Origin: Isoetes taiwanensis
Taxonomy: Eukaryota > Streptophyta > Lycopodiopsida > Isoetales > Isoetaceae
DNA: 64,000 nucleotides
NCBI GenBank assembly: GCA_021234155.1
Contig: JAJEKV010000329.1
Coordinates: 186,001-250,000, forward strand
Direction: 5' to 3'
Shown here: positions 1 to 9,493 of the stretch, piece by piece
Numbering within the stretch: the first letter of the stretch is position 1
Layout of the letters: every line of letters starts with the position of its first letter
Notes under the pieces: generated by a model
What the model was told of the DNA's origin: nothing
Databases searched by the model: none
The model's input: only the letters and a program-made list of their open reading frames with translations
Program-made: the position numbers and the translations under genes

Positions 1-599
1 AAATGATCCTCACATTGCATTCTTGCCAAGTTTTTGCAAGGGGCAAAGACTATGCGACAAATAGAGTCATTAGGTGGCTAGGAAAATGGCTTTTCGCAAA
101 GGCATAGGTTCTATAAACATTTGTGTTTTATAAATCATATGGGGATTTTCAACAAGAAACACAAGCCTGTGGCTAGGGTAGAGTTTCGAAACATGGGCTT
201 CGAAAAAAACAAGGACCTATTTTTTTTGTTTTTTGCGTTTTTTTATGATATATGCAAGACTAAGCAACAATGGGTAGGATTGAAAAAAATGGTATTTTGG
301 GCAACGACTATGGGCCTAATTTTTTGTTTTTAGTGATGTATATGCAAGACTAGGGAGAGGAAAGCATTGGAAAAATTAAGGCTATGGAATGGAACCTATG
401 GCTAAAATGAAAATGGAAAACAGGCATAAACAGGAAAGGCAAATGGGATCTTGTTCCAGCAACATCTATGCCATGGTAACTCCTCCATGGCCTTGTTATG
501 CTGATAAAGCACTACAAGAGGTGCTCCAACACAACAGGTCTTCATCTGATTCTTTTTCCAATCTGTTACATATTAGATAGTAATGATGCCCAAAAACAA
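1..599. other. Decayed, probably Ty1/copia-derived flank
   Basis: No intact gene is visible. The stretch adjoins a copia reverse-transcriptase fragment (600-743, minus strand), so it is probably the continuation of that element, but I could not follow the reading frame beyond about position 600 because stops and shifts interrupt it. Short frames on both strands are not convincing. Confidence 0.4.
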
Positions 600-743
600 A
601 ATGGTGCCTACTTCTTCATGTAGATCGCCATTGAGAAAAGCATTGTTGAAATCCATCTGATGAATATGAAAACGATTGTGAGTGGCATATGCAAGAGTAC
701 TGCGTACAGAGGCCATTTTGACAACGGGTGCGTATGTGCGCTC
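600..743 (-). pseudogene. Ty1/copia reverse transcriptase fragment
   Basis: Read on the minus strand, the segment encodes a peptide with the copia RT landmarks TYAPVVKMASVR, then HQMDFNNAFLNGDLHEEV. These match the conserved N-terminal part of the copia RT domain (usual forms are TFAPVVK..SVR and QMDVKTAFLNGDLEEE). In a complete element this lies in the pol polyprotein and copies the retrotransposon RNA into DNA. The catalytic YVDD block, RNase H, integrase and gag are not seen, and the frame breaks after about 48 codons, so this is a remnant. The homology stops close to 743, only about 17 bp from the outer end of the DNA transposon at 760. The transposon may therefore have landed in this copia copy. 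I did not find the copia continuation on the far side (after 9225). Confidence 0.8.
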
Positions 744-759
744 AGACTACCCTTGCATA

Positions 760-908
760 GAGCACCCTTGATTTGCCCCTTTCTGACTTTCTCTCTCTAG
801 GGTTTACAATCTCTCTCTAGCCTCAAAACCCCCAAAAAGGTGCTCTGACCACAACACGATTGCAAATTAAACGGGAGTGTTGCATCACTCCCGTTTCAAA
901 GATTCCCT
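760..908 (+). repeat. Left inverted terminal region of the 8.4 kb transposon
   Basis: This region contains GAGCACCC (760-767), the AAAAAGGTGCTC block near 835-846 and a perfect 11-bp stem, AAACGGGAGTG (869-879) against CACTCCCGTTT (886-896). It is followed by CAAAGATTCCC. The reverse complement aligns block by block with 9042-9225. TTAA at 867-870 precedes ACGGGAG. Confidence 0.6.
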
Positions 909-1441
909 TTAAAAAAACACCAAGTTTCTAAAATAAGCCTTTTTTTGATAGTTGTTGAGAATTTCTAGAGGTTCGCATTTTTTTTCATGCCATTTTGGCC
1001 CATCATTAGACGAAAACTTTGTACTTATGAAACAGAAATCATAAAAATAGCGAAATTTAGGCATAGACTTGAAGAGACTGAAAGCATTACAGAAAACAAG
1101 CACCAGAATAGAAAGGAAAAAAAAGTACTATGTTTTTAATAAATTGTTGTACATCAATATTGAAGATTCATTGTAATAAATAATGATAATTTAAATATGC
1201 AGAGTCAAAGATCTACATCATAGTCCTCCTCATTCTTTTGCCGCTCTACGCCATCTCGCCCTTCGTTCTATCTTGCTCCTTCTTTGGGAGACTTGAGTTT
1301 TTATCCTCCTTGTCCTTGGAATGGTAGCTAAAGCTACTTCTTTAAGCTCTCGCAAAGGTTGCCTCATCGTCTAGTGAGTGGAGAATGGAGGTCAGTATCT
1401 CGGAGGACGTTAGTTTAGCATAATCGATGAAGACTTGGCCC

Positions 1442-2330
1442 CTAGCTCTTGATGTTCATCCGTAAAGTAGGTAAAGCAGCCAGTCTCATCTTCACAAAAT
1501 TAACAGCATCCTTATCAATATCCACGGCTACACAGTTGCGGCCCTTCTTAAGTGCACATGCGATAGTAGTACCAGAACCAGAGAAAGCATCAAGCACCCA
1601 GTCTCCTGGACGCGAGAACATGTCCAGGAGATGGTTGATGAGCTTTTGTGGTTTCTAGTAGTGATTCACAATCCTGCCTTATGCAGTTGGGTCCTGCAAT
1701 TTCAGAACATCGCTGGAAACTCAAGGACGTTTGAGAAGTTTTGACAAAGGCAAATGTTGAAGTGTTCCATGGTCCTCTTCCCATCAAAACTCCAATAAGC
1801 TACATGAAGGTACTCTACCTTGCTAAGCAACCTTGGTCCTCCACCATGGTAGTTGATGTTCGTTTTGTACCTAGTAAAACATTTAAAGTGATGTTTACTT
1901 AGCAAAAACAAGAACACACTTCGAAAACGAGAAGCAGGAAATACTATTCCGGAATACACTACGTAAGCAAAGAGAAAAGTAATCAGATTTCGAATAAGAC
2001 TTACTGCATAAGGTTTTCATATATCCGAACCGGAGAACCAAAGTGGTTTTAAAAGTCGATTCTACCAAGCCGCATCGCATGCTCGAATGGAAAGTAACTA
2101 AACGCCAATGTTTAGCCGTTGTAGATCTGCTTTGATTCCATCAATAAAAGCATTAAACTCTGAAAATTTGAAGGGCTGGTCGTCATATCTCGGCTGTCTT
2201 TAAGCTTAAACCCGTAGGGAAGATCAGCAATAACCAAAGTGAAGTCCCGTGGCTTAACCGTCCGGACTAGGTTCGATTGCAATCACCATGAATGATTGAA
2301 TATAAATTGTTTTGATCAAACATGCGGAAT
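1442..2330 (-). pseudogene. Beta-class DNA amino-methyltransferase (N6A/N4C type), degenerate
   Basis: The minus strand reads, in order: YSIIHGDC, then VIADLPYG (motif IV, the DPPY-class catalytic motif, here DLPY), then YDDQPFKFSEFNAFIDGIK, a probable intron, VLEFP, KPQKLINHLLDMFSRPGDW, and VLDAFSGSGTT (motif I, AdoMet binding) followed by GRNCVAVDIDKDAV and a stop at 1442. Motif IV before motif I is the order of beta-class enzymes such as CcrM, which methylate the exocyclic amino group of adenine or cytosine. At least two one-base shifts and in-frame stops are present (near 2195 and 1640-1690), so this copy is broken unless unusual splicing hides them. A possible intron at about 1870-2020 contains a copy of the ATTCCGGAAT palindrome. 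Such enzymes are typical of bacteria and rare in plants. Its position inside a transposon suggests an element-borne gene. The domain call is firm; the modified base is unknown. Confidence 0.75.
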
Positions 2331-2372
2331 CTCTCGTAGTCGGATGGTTCTAACTCACGATTCTTACGTCGA

Positions 2373-2790
2373 CTAACGACCTCTCTTCCCGTCGTTTCTA
2401 ACCAAATGCATGAAGCCCTCGGGGAAGGTCTTTGTTTTTCTTTTTGCTCGAGGAAAACATGACAACAACCGTAAGGAGATCGTGGTGTGCAAAGGCGAGG
2501 AATGTTGAGAGTACTTACCCACCCTCAAAATTTGGTGCATATTGCACAATTCGTCGAAGCCGGTGGCTGAGTGGTAGAGTTCCTTGCACCTTTCCCATGT
2601 CTCTACGTTTATTTGCTCCATCAAACATGTTTGACATGTTATGACGCTCTTTTGGCTGCAAGACGTTAAGGAAACAATGAGTTAAAAGTAAGAAACAAGG
2701 CAAAGAAGAAGAAAAACAAATAAAAGTCAAGCTAAATGTATTTCGAATACAAAACCGGTTAATCGGTGATGTTACCTCTAAACAAAATGC
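2373..2790 (-). other. Possible upstream exon of the methyltransferase gene
   Basis: On the minus strand a frame of 83 codons (2624-2373) ends shortly before the methyltransferase domain. It includes the segment ETWERCKELYHSATGFDELC and ends in FMHLVRNDGKRGR, then a stop. I do not recognise the family. It lies between the 2.8-3.0 kb palindrome array and the catalytic domain and is on the same strand, so it could be an exon of the same gene. No conserved domain supports this. Confidence 0.25.
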
Positions 2791-2792
2791 AT

Positions 2793-3010
2793 TGTGTATT
2801 CGAATACACATTGCTTCTCGAAGAAAGCAATGTGTATTCCGGAATACACAATATTTTTTTAGAAGAGGACATGTGTATTCCGAATACACATGGCTTCCTT
2901 TACATGGGCAATGTATTCCGAATACACATTGCTTGTCTCTAGAAAAGCATTGTGTATTCCGAATACACAATTGCCCATGTGAAGAAAGGTATGTGTATTC
3001 CGAATACACT
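2793..3010. repeat. Array of six palindromes phased at about 40 bp
   Basis: Six near-perfect palindromes of the form TGTGTATTC(C)(G)GAATACACA occur at 2793-2810, 2831-2850, 2872-2890, 2911-2928, 2951-2969 and 2992-3010. Their centres are 39 to 41 bp apart. A decayed copy lies near 2737-2751. The spacers differ in sequence, apart from short AAGCAAT/ATTGCTT extensions. Regular spacing of about four helical turns suggests protein binding on one face of the DNA, for example by the transposase. This is inference. Confidence 0.85.
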
Positions 3011-3059
3011 ATCTACCCCATGTTTTTGGGACTCTAACGCCTAAAGAGTAAAGTTTGTG

Positions 3060-4253
3060 GCGTAGATCTTACTTGTGCAATTCCTTTGACATTTCTTCTA
3101 GGCTAAACTCCTTGTCAACAACTTTTTGGAGAAGCCTCTCCAGTAATCTCTCGTGGTCTGAGAAGCCCGCATTTCTCCGCAGACGGTAATGGTCATTTCT
3201 TTTTGGGCACGCGGATGATTTTTCTTGGCTGTCTCCTTGCCCTTGCTCTTTAACTCCCCTCGCTTGAACATTGAAAATATCTCGCCTTGGAGTTCCCAAA
3301 TCTGTTCAAAAGATTTCACGTGAGATAGTTGATTTGTTATTCGAATACGCTTTTGTGCTTACCTTGCCATCTCTAAAAGCTAATTGAAACCGGTTATCGT
3401 GGCCAATAAGAGATCGCCTTTTATTGGCCTCGTCATATTTTAGGGCAAAGATTCAATGGCACACGCCTCCTTAAGCTCCAAGGAAAACGCTGGGCTTCTT
3501 CAGTCCTCACCGCACTTTTCCTTGAAAATTACATTATTCTCGTGCATGAACGGATCTTGTCGATTTAAGCTCATCTTTAGTTTATATTCGTTGTCGCGAT
3601 TGTGGGGTGTTGGCAACGATTTTCACTTCTTCATCGGGTAAGACCACAGTAGAGCGGCCAAGCAGAGGAGGGCGGAGAGGTACCTCGGGTTCTTCTTCTC
3701 TTTGTAAAGTTGCCTTCTTGCCTTGAAGCTGTGATTGCCTCCCAAGACGTAGTGAGTGTAGGTCTCTGCGTTTTCTCTGTCATAGTCCCGGGGTTTTTTA
3801 CCGCTGCTCCTCGTCAACAAGGACAACTATTGGGGCCACATGAGCATTTGATTGCTCCTTATTCTCGTCTTTCAGGTTCCTCAAGTGATTGCGTAAATTT
3901 TAAGTAACCTGAAGTGGCCTTTCACCAGCTTCATTTTTGGTGGAAGCTTCATACAAGTGGATCGGCAAATAAATAACACCTTGCACAAACTTGTGCGGTG
4001 TTTATCTCCTCCATTTTTTCAGATGTTTTATCAACTTTTTTTTTTCTTTGATAGCAACACCAGGTGCTTTGCCTTTCCCTTCTTCTTCTTTTGTGCCTCA
4101 GGAGCATCTTCTGTTGCAATCAAAGCCGTTTGCTTTTTTTTAGGCTCTTTAGCGGCAACGGTTTGCCTTTGCCACTTTGGTGGTGGTGACGGTGGCCTTT
4201 TCGTCGGACACTGATGGACTCCCAGATGGTGATGCACCGCCGGGCTATCCGGG
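3060..4253 (-). other. Low-complexity, possibly intronic or exonic stretch of the minus-strand gene
   Basis: Several short minus-strand frames occur here: 3319-3098 with FEQIWELQGEIF, and 4237-4031, which is lysine-rich with a KKKKGKAKH tail. None has a recognisable domain. They may be exons or remnants of the same transposon gene that ends in the methyltransferase. The lysine-rich stretch may simply reflect the T-rich plus strand. Confidence 0.25.
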
Positions 4254-4607
4254 TTATCTTCCCCTTCTTCTCGACTTCGCAGGGGAAGTCCTCGTTATTA
4301 GCTCGAACGTAGTTAATGATGGAACAGGCGACTTCTTGTTCAGGTAGTGAGAAACATACTTGTAAAGAGGATGTGGATTTACTTTCACAACTCTAAGGTA
4401 TGATTCATCAACATGAATAAAGCCTTGGGATGTCTGAAAAGAAAGTCTCCCTTCCTGACCGGACTCCCCAGCTACCTCACTGACGGCCTGGATGGTGCCC
4501 ATGCAGACAAATTCCCTGTCATCGTACCTTTTGGTTCCGTGGCTCGAAACGGACATGTAGAAAAAGTCGCAGCCGTACTTTCTGAAGTACCCCTTGTAAA
4601 GAACCAT
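4254..4607 (-). CDS. Unrecognised 117-codon frame within the transposon
   Basis: An uninterrupted minus-strand frame starts MVLYKGYFRKYGCDFFYMSV and ends with the basic SPAKSRRRGR. Its composition is protein-like (mixed hydrophobic and charged residues, segment ESYLRVVKVNPHPLYKYVSHY), unlike most chance frames nearby. It lies on the methyltransferase strand and downstream of the second palindrome array, which would be its promoter region. It could be an N-terminal exon of the methyltransferase gene or a separate accessory protein. I recognise no domain and do not assign a function. Confidence 0.35.
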   Translation of the reverse strand: MVLYKGYFRKYGCDFFYMSVSSHGTKRYDDREFVCMGTIQAVSEVAGESGQEGRLSFQTSQGFIHVDESYLRVVKVNPHPLYKYVSHYLNKKSPVPSLTTFELITRTSPAKSRRRGR

Positions 4608-4966
4608 TGAGTCTGGAAGTTTTCGTAGATAGCTGGCGCAGCTGACTCCTCAAGCCTTCTCTGTGGGTGCGGTTTTTGTACGACTTTGAGGGGCCTTTTC
4701 TGTTGTTTCTTGCTGTTGTCTTGTCTGTGCAAATTGTTTGTAAACACGACCTTGTTAGAGAAAAAAAAGATGGCAAAAACTGTTCCAGAATACAAAATGT
4801 CTTGCAAAAAGGGAAAAAAGAGGGCAAAAAGAGGACAAAAATGCCAAAAAAGCACTGCAATCTTGACAAAAAAACTGGTCTAAACAAGCTTTAAATGCAG
4901 CAAAAACGCCTAGATTAACTAAAAATCGCATGGAAAAGTAACCTCTTAAAACCTAAAAACACGAAA

Positions 4967-5150
4967 GTGTATTCCGGAATACACTTTTGCTTTCACTTTC
5001 AGAAAAGTATGGCCGGATATACTTTTGCTTTCACCGGAAAGTGTAGAAAAAGTGTATTCCGGAATACACTTTCGCCTTCGACTGAAGGCCAAAGTGTATT
5101 CCGGAATACACTTTCGCCTTCGAGTGAAAGCAAAAGTGTATTCGGGAATA
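4967..5150. repeat. Second palindrome array (GTGTATTCCGGAATACAC)
   Basis: Perfect 18-bp palindromes lie at 4967-4984, 5052-5069 and 5094-5111. A diverged one lies at 5006-5023 (AGTATGGCCGGATATACT) and a decayed one begins at 5136. Centres are 39, 46, 42 and 42 bp apart. Flanking bases extend the symmetry as AAAG and CTTT. Scattered half-sites continue to about 5405 (for example GTGTATTCCAGAATA near 5391). The array lies between the minus-strand frames (below 4.9 kb) and the transposase gene (from 5551), so it is placed like a shared divergent control region. Confidence 0.85.
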
Positions 5151-5550
5151 AGAAACAGACATGCAAATGATTGTACGTTGTACTTTCTTACTGACCTGTC
5201 CATGTTCTCTCTATGTAAATCGGAATACAGTCTCTGAATATTATAATCGGATACTGGCTATTGGGCGACTTGAGCTCAGAGACTGGAATACGCAACTGAA
5301 GGCGCCGAAATTTCCTTTTAAAGGTATCATTTTCGTCTTGCTCTTTTTCTATGTGATGCGGAATACGTTCAGCTTTACTATCCTACTCTTGTGTATTCCA
5401 GAATAGCTTTTATTTTGACTTTCACTTGATTAGTACTGGAACTTCTACTTGTACTACGTGGGCGGTATTAGGAATAAGAAAAAGCTCAGATTACAGAAAG
5501 TTTTCAAATCTCTTTACATTTTGCGCTTGTCAAGATGACGAACCGCTTAC

Positions 5551-8500
5551 GTGAACAAGCTTCCACCACCTTTTGTTGTCTCAAGCTCGCCGGTTCCGAG
5601 GACACGCTTTGGGAACAACGCCATTTCTAGTGAAGACCGCATTCTCGAAGTCCTACCTGCGCTTCATCGTTGTTGCTTCTCGAAGACACACCGAGTCCAA
5701 AGACATAACAGACTTCCACCACCCTTCCAACCGTCACCAAGTCCTCGTGAGACAAACACACTGGCATCTCCTTCCAAAGAATCACCACTAGTTCGGAGCG
5801 GGTTGCCACCACCCTTTGTTCCATCCCCGGGACCTGCAGAAGCTCCACAACAAAGGGTGCTGAAGAACAAGCTACCCCCCTTTTATAGTTTAAGCCCCTT
5901 CGTGCAAACATACAAGGAACATGAAAACACGTAAGACCGTGAGATTCACTACAATTCTCTCACCCGGGACTTCACTACAAATGAGGACGACGCTCCAGCA
6001 TGCACTCCTCTTCACACAACAACGGTTGTGACACATGGATTTGCAGAATTCCAGTCCGCTCTAAAGGAGATGTTTGCAAGAACTCCTTTTCAAGATGGTA
6101 CAAGAACAGCTGATGCCACAACCTCTTATGGGCCATCGCCATCCTTTAACACTGTACCCCCGCCTATTCCGGGAACAACTTCACGTGGTCTGTTTTCCTC
6201 TACAAGCACACCACTCAGGACAGAGGAAGTCACCCCCAGAGTAGAAGTTTCATCAGAAGATGAAGACACCAACGAGGAACAAAGAGATTACATGTTCTCA
6301 AGCCAATCTTCAAAGAAATTCAAGGTGGATTTTGGTTTGAGGGCGTGCTCCTCTGCAAGAAGAAGAAATCTTATGGATGAACACAAAATGAGGAGACTTT
6401 TGAGAACTAAATGCTGCTCATTGGGTTGCATCAACAGATTTAATATGGCTAAATTACGAGCAGTTAGAGACAACTACAGTTCCATGACATTGGCAGACCA
6501 GAATGCCTACTTAGCTTATCATGTAAGACCAGACCGCAACACCTTCTTGCACTACATTAACCGTCAAGAAGTTTGCCAGAAATGCTTTATGGTTGTCCAC
6601 CGTTTAGGGTCCACCGTAATGTCCAGAATACACAAAAAGGCGGACAAAAATCCAAAGAATCGATGATCATTGTGGGCCAAGAAGAGTTGTAACCATGCAT
6701 GCCCTTCTTTCTTTGTGTCATGGATGGAGAAATATTTTAGAGAAACATGTGAGAAGCTACCTAACAAAGCAACATGTATCATTTAACCGATAACATCACC
6801 AAAAAGATGTTTTTAATGAGTACAAAGAGACTTGCACTTTCGGCCAAAGACATCTCTTACTCACACTTCACCGGAAAATTGGAAAAGTGAATTCGGTCTT
6901 GTGAAAATTCCTAAAAACATAGAATGTCCGCTTGCTCGAGGTGTGCAGTAATTAAAGAGTCAACGAGAAACCGCAAAAGACAGAGGGTAAAGAAGTAAGC
7001 TCATGTTCTCCAATCTCTCACTTGTTTTGAGAAAATGTTTTGACCTGATTTCTTCTACAGATATTGTGCAATGTAACCTTTGCGGACATCGTGAACAACA
7101 AGCAGCAGAGAGAAGAAAGCTTGCCAAGCATAGAAAAAAAGCTCTTGAACGTCCACTGCAATACATGTCTGTTGTGATTGATGGAATGGACCAAAAAAAA
7201 AACAACTCTACCACATTTCTTGAACATTCCTAAGGATGTGCCAGAGGAATGTTTTGTTAAGGTCCACCTTGTAGGAGCTATGGTCTTCAAAGGAAGTCTA
7301 AAGTGCAAAAGTATTTTTGACGATCCAAACTTGCATGGTGACGAACCTCACAATTACAATTCTTAACAAGGTCCTCAGGCGAGCAAGAGCAATTACCACC
7401 AGTGCTTTATCTGCAACTTGACAATACTACAAGGGAGAACAAGAATCAAACACTCTTTGCGTACTGTGCCATGTTAGTGGAGCTAGGGATCTTTAGAAAA
7501 GTGAAGCTCGGTTTCTTACTTGTAGGCCACACTCATGATCAGATTGACCAAATGTTCAAGAGATTTTACGGCGCCTTTAGAAGGAAGAAGGCTTTTCGTC
7601 TTCCTTCTTTAGTCGAATTATTGAAGATTCTTACACTCCTACCCAAAGGGTCGATCTTCTTAAAGAGACCGCTGATTTTAGAGAGTTTGTTTTCTCTCAA
7701 CGCTCAAACAGAACAAGCCGTGAACAAGTTGAATGATCTCACCTTTTCAAAGATCATATCAAGTTCTACTTGAAGGATGGCCAAAGCTTCTTACAGGGGA
7801 AGAAGTATACCACAACCAAGGACTGAGTCCACCGGAGGGATTACGCTTCCTTAAATATATTCCGGACACTTCCTTCATAGAGCCGTCTTTGAACAACTTC
7901 CTCTCAAAAATCCTAAGGAGTCCAAGGTAAGAAAAGTACCCCGAGTCATCCTTAAAAGCCATTGAAAATGGAATTTCCTCAAAGCTTTAAGTACTTAGAA
8001 GAAGATCGGATGTGGTGGAGTAATTTCTTTTCTAACAGAAAATTGTTGTACAAAATATAGCTCTAAGACAGTTGCAAGAACCATTTCAATGGCCTAACAC
8101 CTTCCATCAACCCCAAAGACCAAGGTGTCCAAGCAAAGGCTACATTTGCACCGCAGTAGAAGACGAGGAGGACCGAAGTCATGTACCCTCGGACCAAGAC
8201 GCAGAATGAGCCTCAAGGTAATATCACGAAATTACCAAAGGTATGCTAATTGCTCTTCCGATCGAGGAGGATGACAAAGGTCGCACTGCTCGATAGCAAA
8301 AAGTGCTTGACACGGTCAAGGAGGAAGGCTTAGTCACTAAACTCAAGATTCATTGGCTTGCAACACGCCTCGAAAAATGCTTTTGAAGGTAGATATGAGT
8401 TAGAAATGAGAAGCCAAGGAAAAGGGAGAAAGTCCAAGAAGGTGGGTTGTAGACGAAAGCTGAACCTTAATGACGTGACTATTTTGTGCTATGATTTTAA

Positions 8501-8755
8501 ATTGAAATCGACAATCATCTACGAGAAGAAGACTATCAATTTGCTTAAAAAGCTTGTAATTACGAAGAAGATGATGAAGAAGGTGGTGACAATGCTTCAC
8601 CGTCTGTTGATAGTGATGAGGAAGATAACTCAAGCACTTCCTCGGATGTTGATGAAAGAAGTGAAGGTGATGACGATGGCATAAATGAACATGAAGACGT
8701 CCTGGATCCCTCTCTCTCATCACTCCTCACACTTTTGCACATAACCGAGTCTTAG
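5551..8755 (+). pseudogene. DUF7869-type (DDE/RNase H-like) transposase, degenerate
   Basis: The reading frame is split by shifts and stops but keeps the order of this eukaryotic family. (1) A proline-rich N-terminus (5551-5934) has four KLPPPF-like repeats. (2) At 6028-6666 a basic/Cys region has CCSLGC, then YLAYHV and VCQKCFMVVHRLG. (3) WMEKYF near 6722 and a CNLCG finger near 7075 follow. (4) The core has VVIDGMDQKK (7165-7200), LQLDNTTRENKNQTLF (about 7408-7460) and GFLLVGHTHDQIDQMFKRF (about 7510-7565). These three blocks fit the acidic positions of an RNase H-fold transposase. (5) PPEGLRFLKYIPDT lies near 7830. (6) An acidic, Ser/Asp-rich tail ends LLTLLHITES at 8755. A frame shift sits at a 10-A run near 7192. 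The family is widespread in plants, animals and protists and is thought to be transposase-derived; catalysis is inferred from motif placement only. Confidence 0.7.
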
Positions 8756-9041
8756 AAAACATTTGAATTTTGATGTGAATATGAAGATTCTATCTTCAAA
8801 TTTTGAGAATACTACAGTTTCAATTACTGGACTTACTTCAATTTTTTTGTTAAATATTTTATCCACTGAAATTAGAGTTTCTCTCTTTTAAAACATACTT
8901 TAAGAACATTCTTTTTGCTAAGAAAAGTGACACTTTAAAAAAGTCAATTCCTTCGTTGTAAAAAAATTAGTCATTTGGGGGTCAAAATAGAATTTCATGC
9001 ATCTTTTTTTTTTTTTTAACCTCATTTTACCCCTTTTTAAA
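8756..9041. other. AT-rich subterminal spacer
   Basis: No coding potential is visible between the transposase stop and the right terminal region. There are T and A runs near 9005-9050. Confidence 0.6.
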
Positions 9042-9303
9042 AAAAAAAAAAGGAATCTTTGAGGAATATTCCTTTTGCTCTCGTTTCAATGATTTGCTCC
9101 CGTTTAATACGCAACTTTGTTCCACGATTTTGAGTCCCCAAATTGGATTCTGAGCACCCTTTTTGCAGCTAGAGACCCCTCAAACTTTGGAACCCCAAAA
9201 CCCCCAAACCCCCAAAAAGGTGCTCGACCGCGATTTTTGAGTCCCCAAATTGGATTCTCGAGCACACGTTTACCAACCGAGACCCCCTCAAACTTTGGAA
9301 GTC
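9042..9303 (-). repeat. Right inverted terminal region with a tandem repeat of about 107 bp
   Basis: Reading outward there is GGAATCTTTGA (near 9052), CTCCCGT (9097-9103), TTAA (9104-9107), then GAGCACCC and finally AAAAAGGTGCTC ending at 9225. The outer part is partly duplicated: a unit containing GAGTCCCCAAATTGGATTCT and CCTCAAACTTTGGAA occurs at about 9121-9200 and again at about 9229-9303. The duplication makes the true outer end ambiguous. Confidence 0.55.
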
Positions 9304-9493
9304 AGCGCACACAATAATGTTGAGCTAGGCTCCAACATTTGCCGAACATTGCTATAGCCCAACCAACTGCCTCTTGGCCTTGCCTAGCCTGGCCACATCC
9401 CTGCCATAGCCTGCCATAGCCTGCCTAGCCCTGCCGGACCTGACACGCCCCTGCCATAGCCTAAACCTTGCTTGACATGCCGCACCCCCAGTC

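Larger units (their letters stand above)
760..9225. mobile_element. DNA transposon with DUF7869-type transposase and DNA methyltransferase
   Basis: Both ends carry related inverted sequences with the same internal order. Reading outward there is a GGAATCTTTGA block, a CTCCCGTTTAAT block, a GCAA block and then a hairpin bounded by GAGCACC and GGTGCTC (left 760-908, right 9042-9225). The inner block has TTAA on both sides (867-870 and 9104-9107), which could be a TTAA target or simply part of the repeat. Inside are a plus-strand transposase-like gene (5551-8755), a minus-strand DNA methyltransferase-like gene (1442-2330, probably with upstream exons to about 4.6 kb), and two palindrome arrays (2793-3010 and 4967-5150). 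The coding parts have shifts and stops, so this copy looks dead. Treating these parts as one element is my inference from end symmetry and from the abutting copia flank; the exact termini are uncertain. Confidence 0.6.

Noticed and set aside
2555..2620. Possible tRNA 5' half (GGTGGCTGAGTGGTAGAG)
   Set aside because: No matching acceptor stem or T-arm follows, and the minus strand reads through as a protein-like frame.
2793..3010. CRISPR-like array of palindromic repeats at 40 bp spacing
   Set aside because: The repeats are full palindromes of 18-20 bp with short, related spacers in a plant transposon, and there are no cas genes. A binding-site array fits better.
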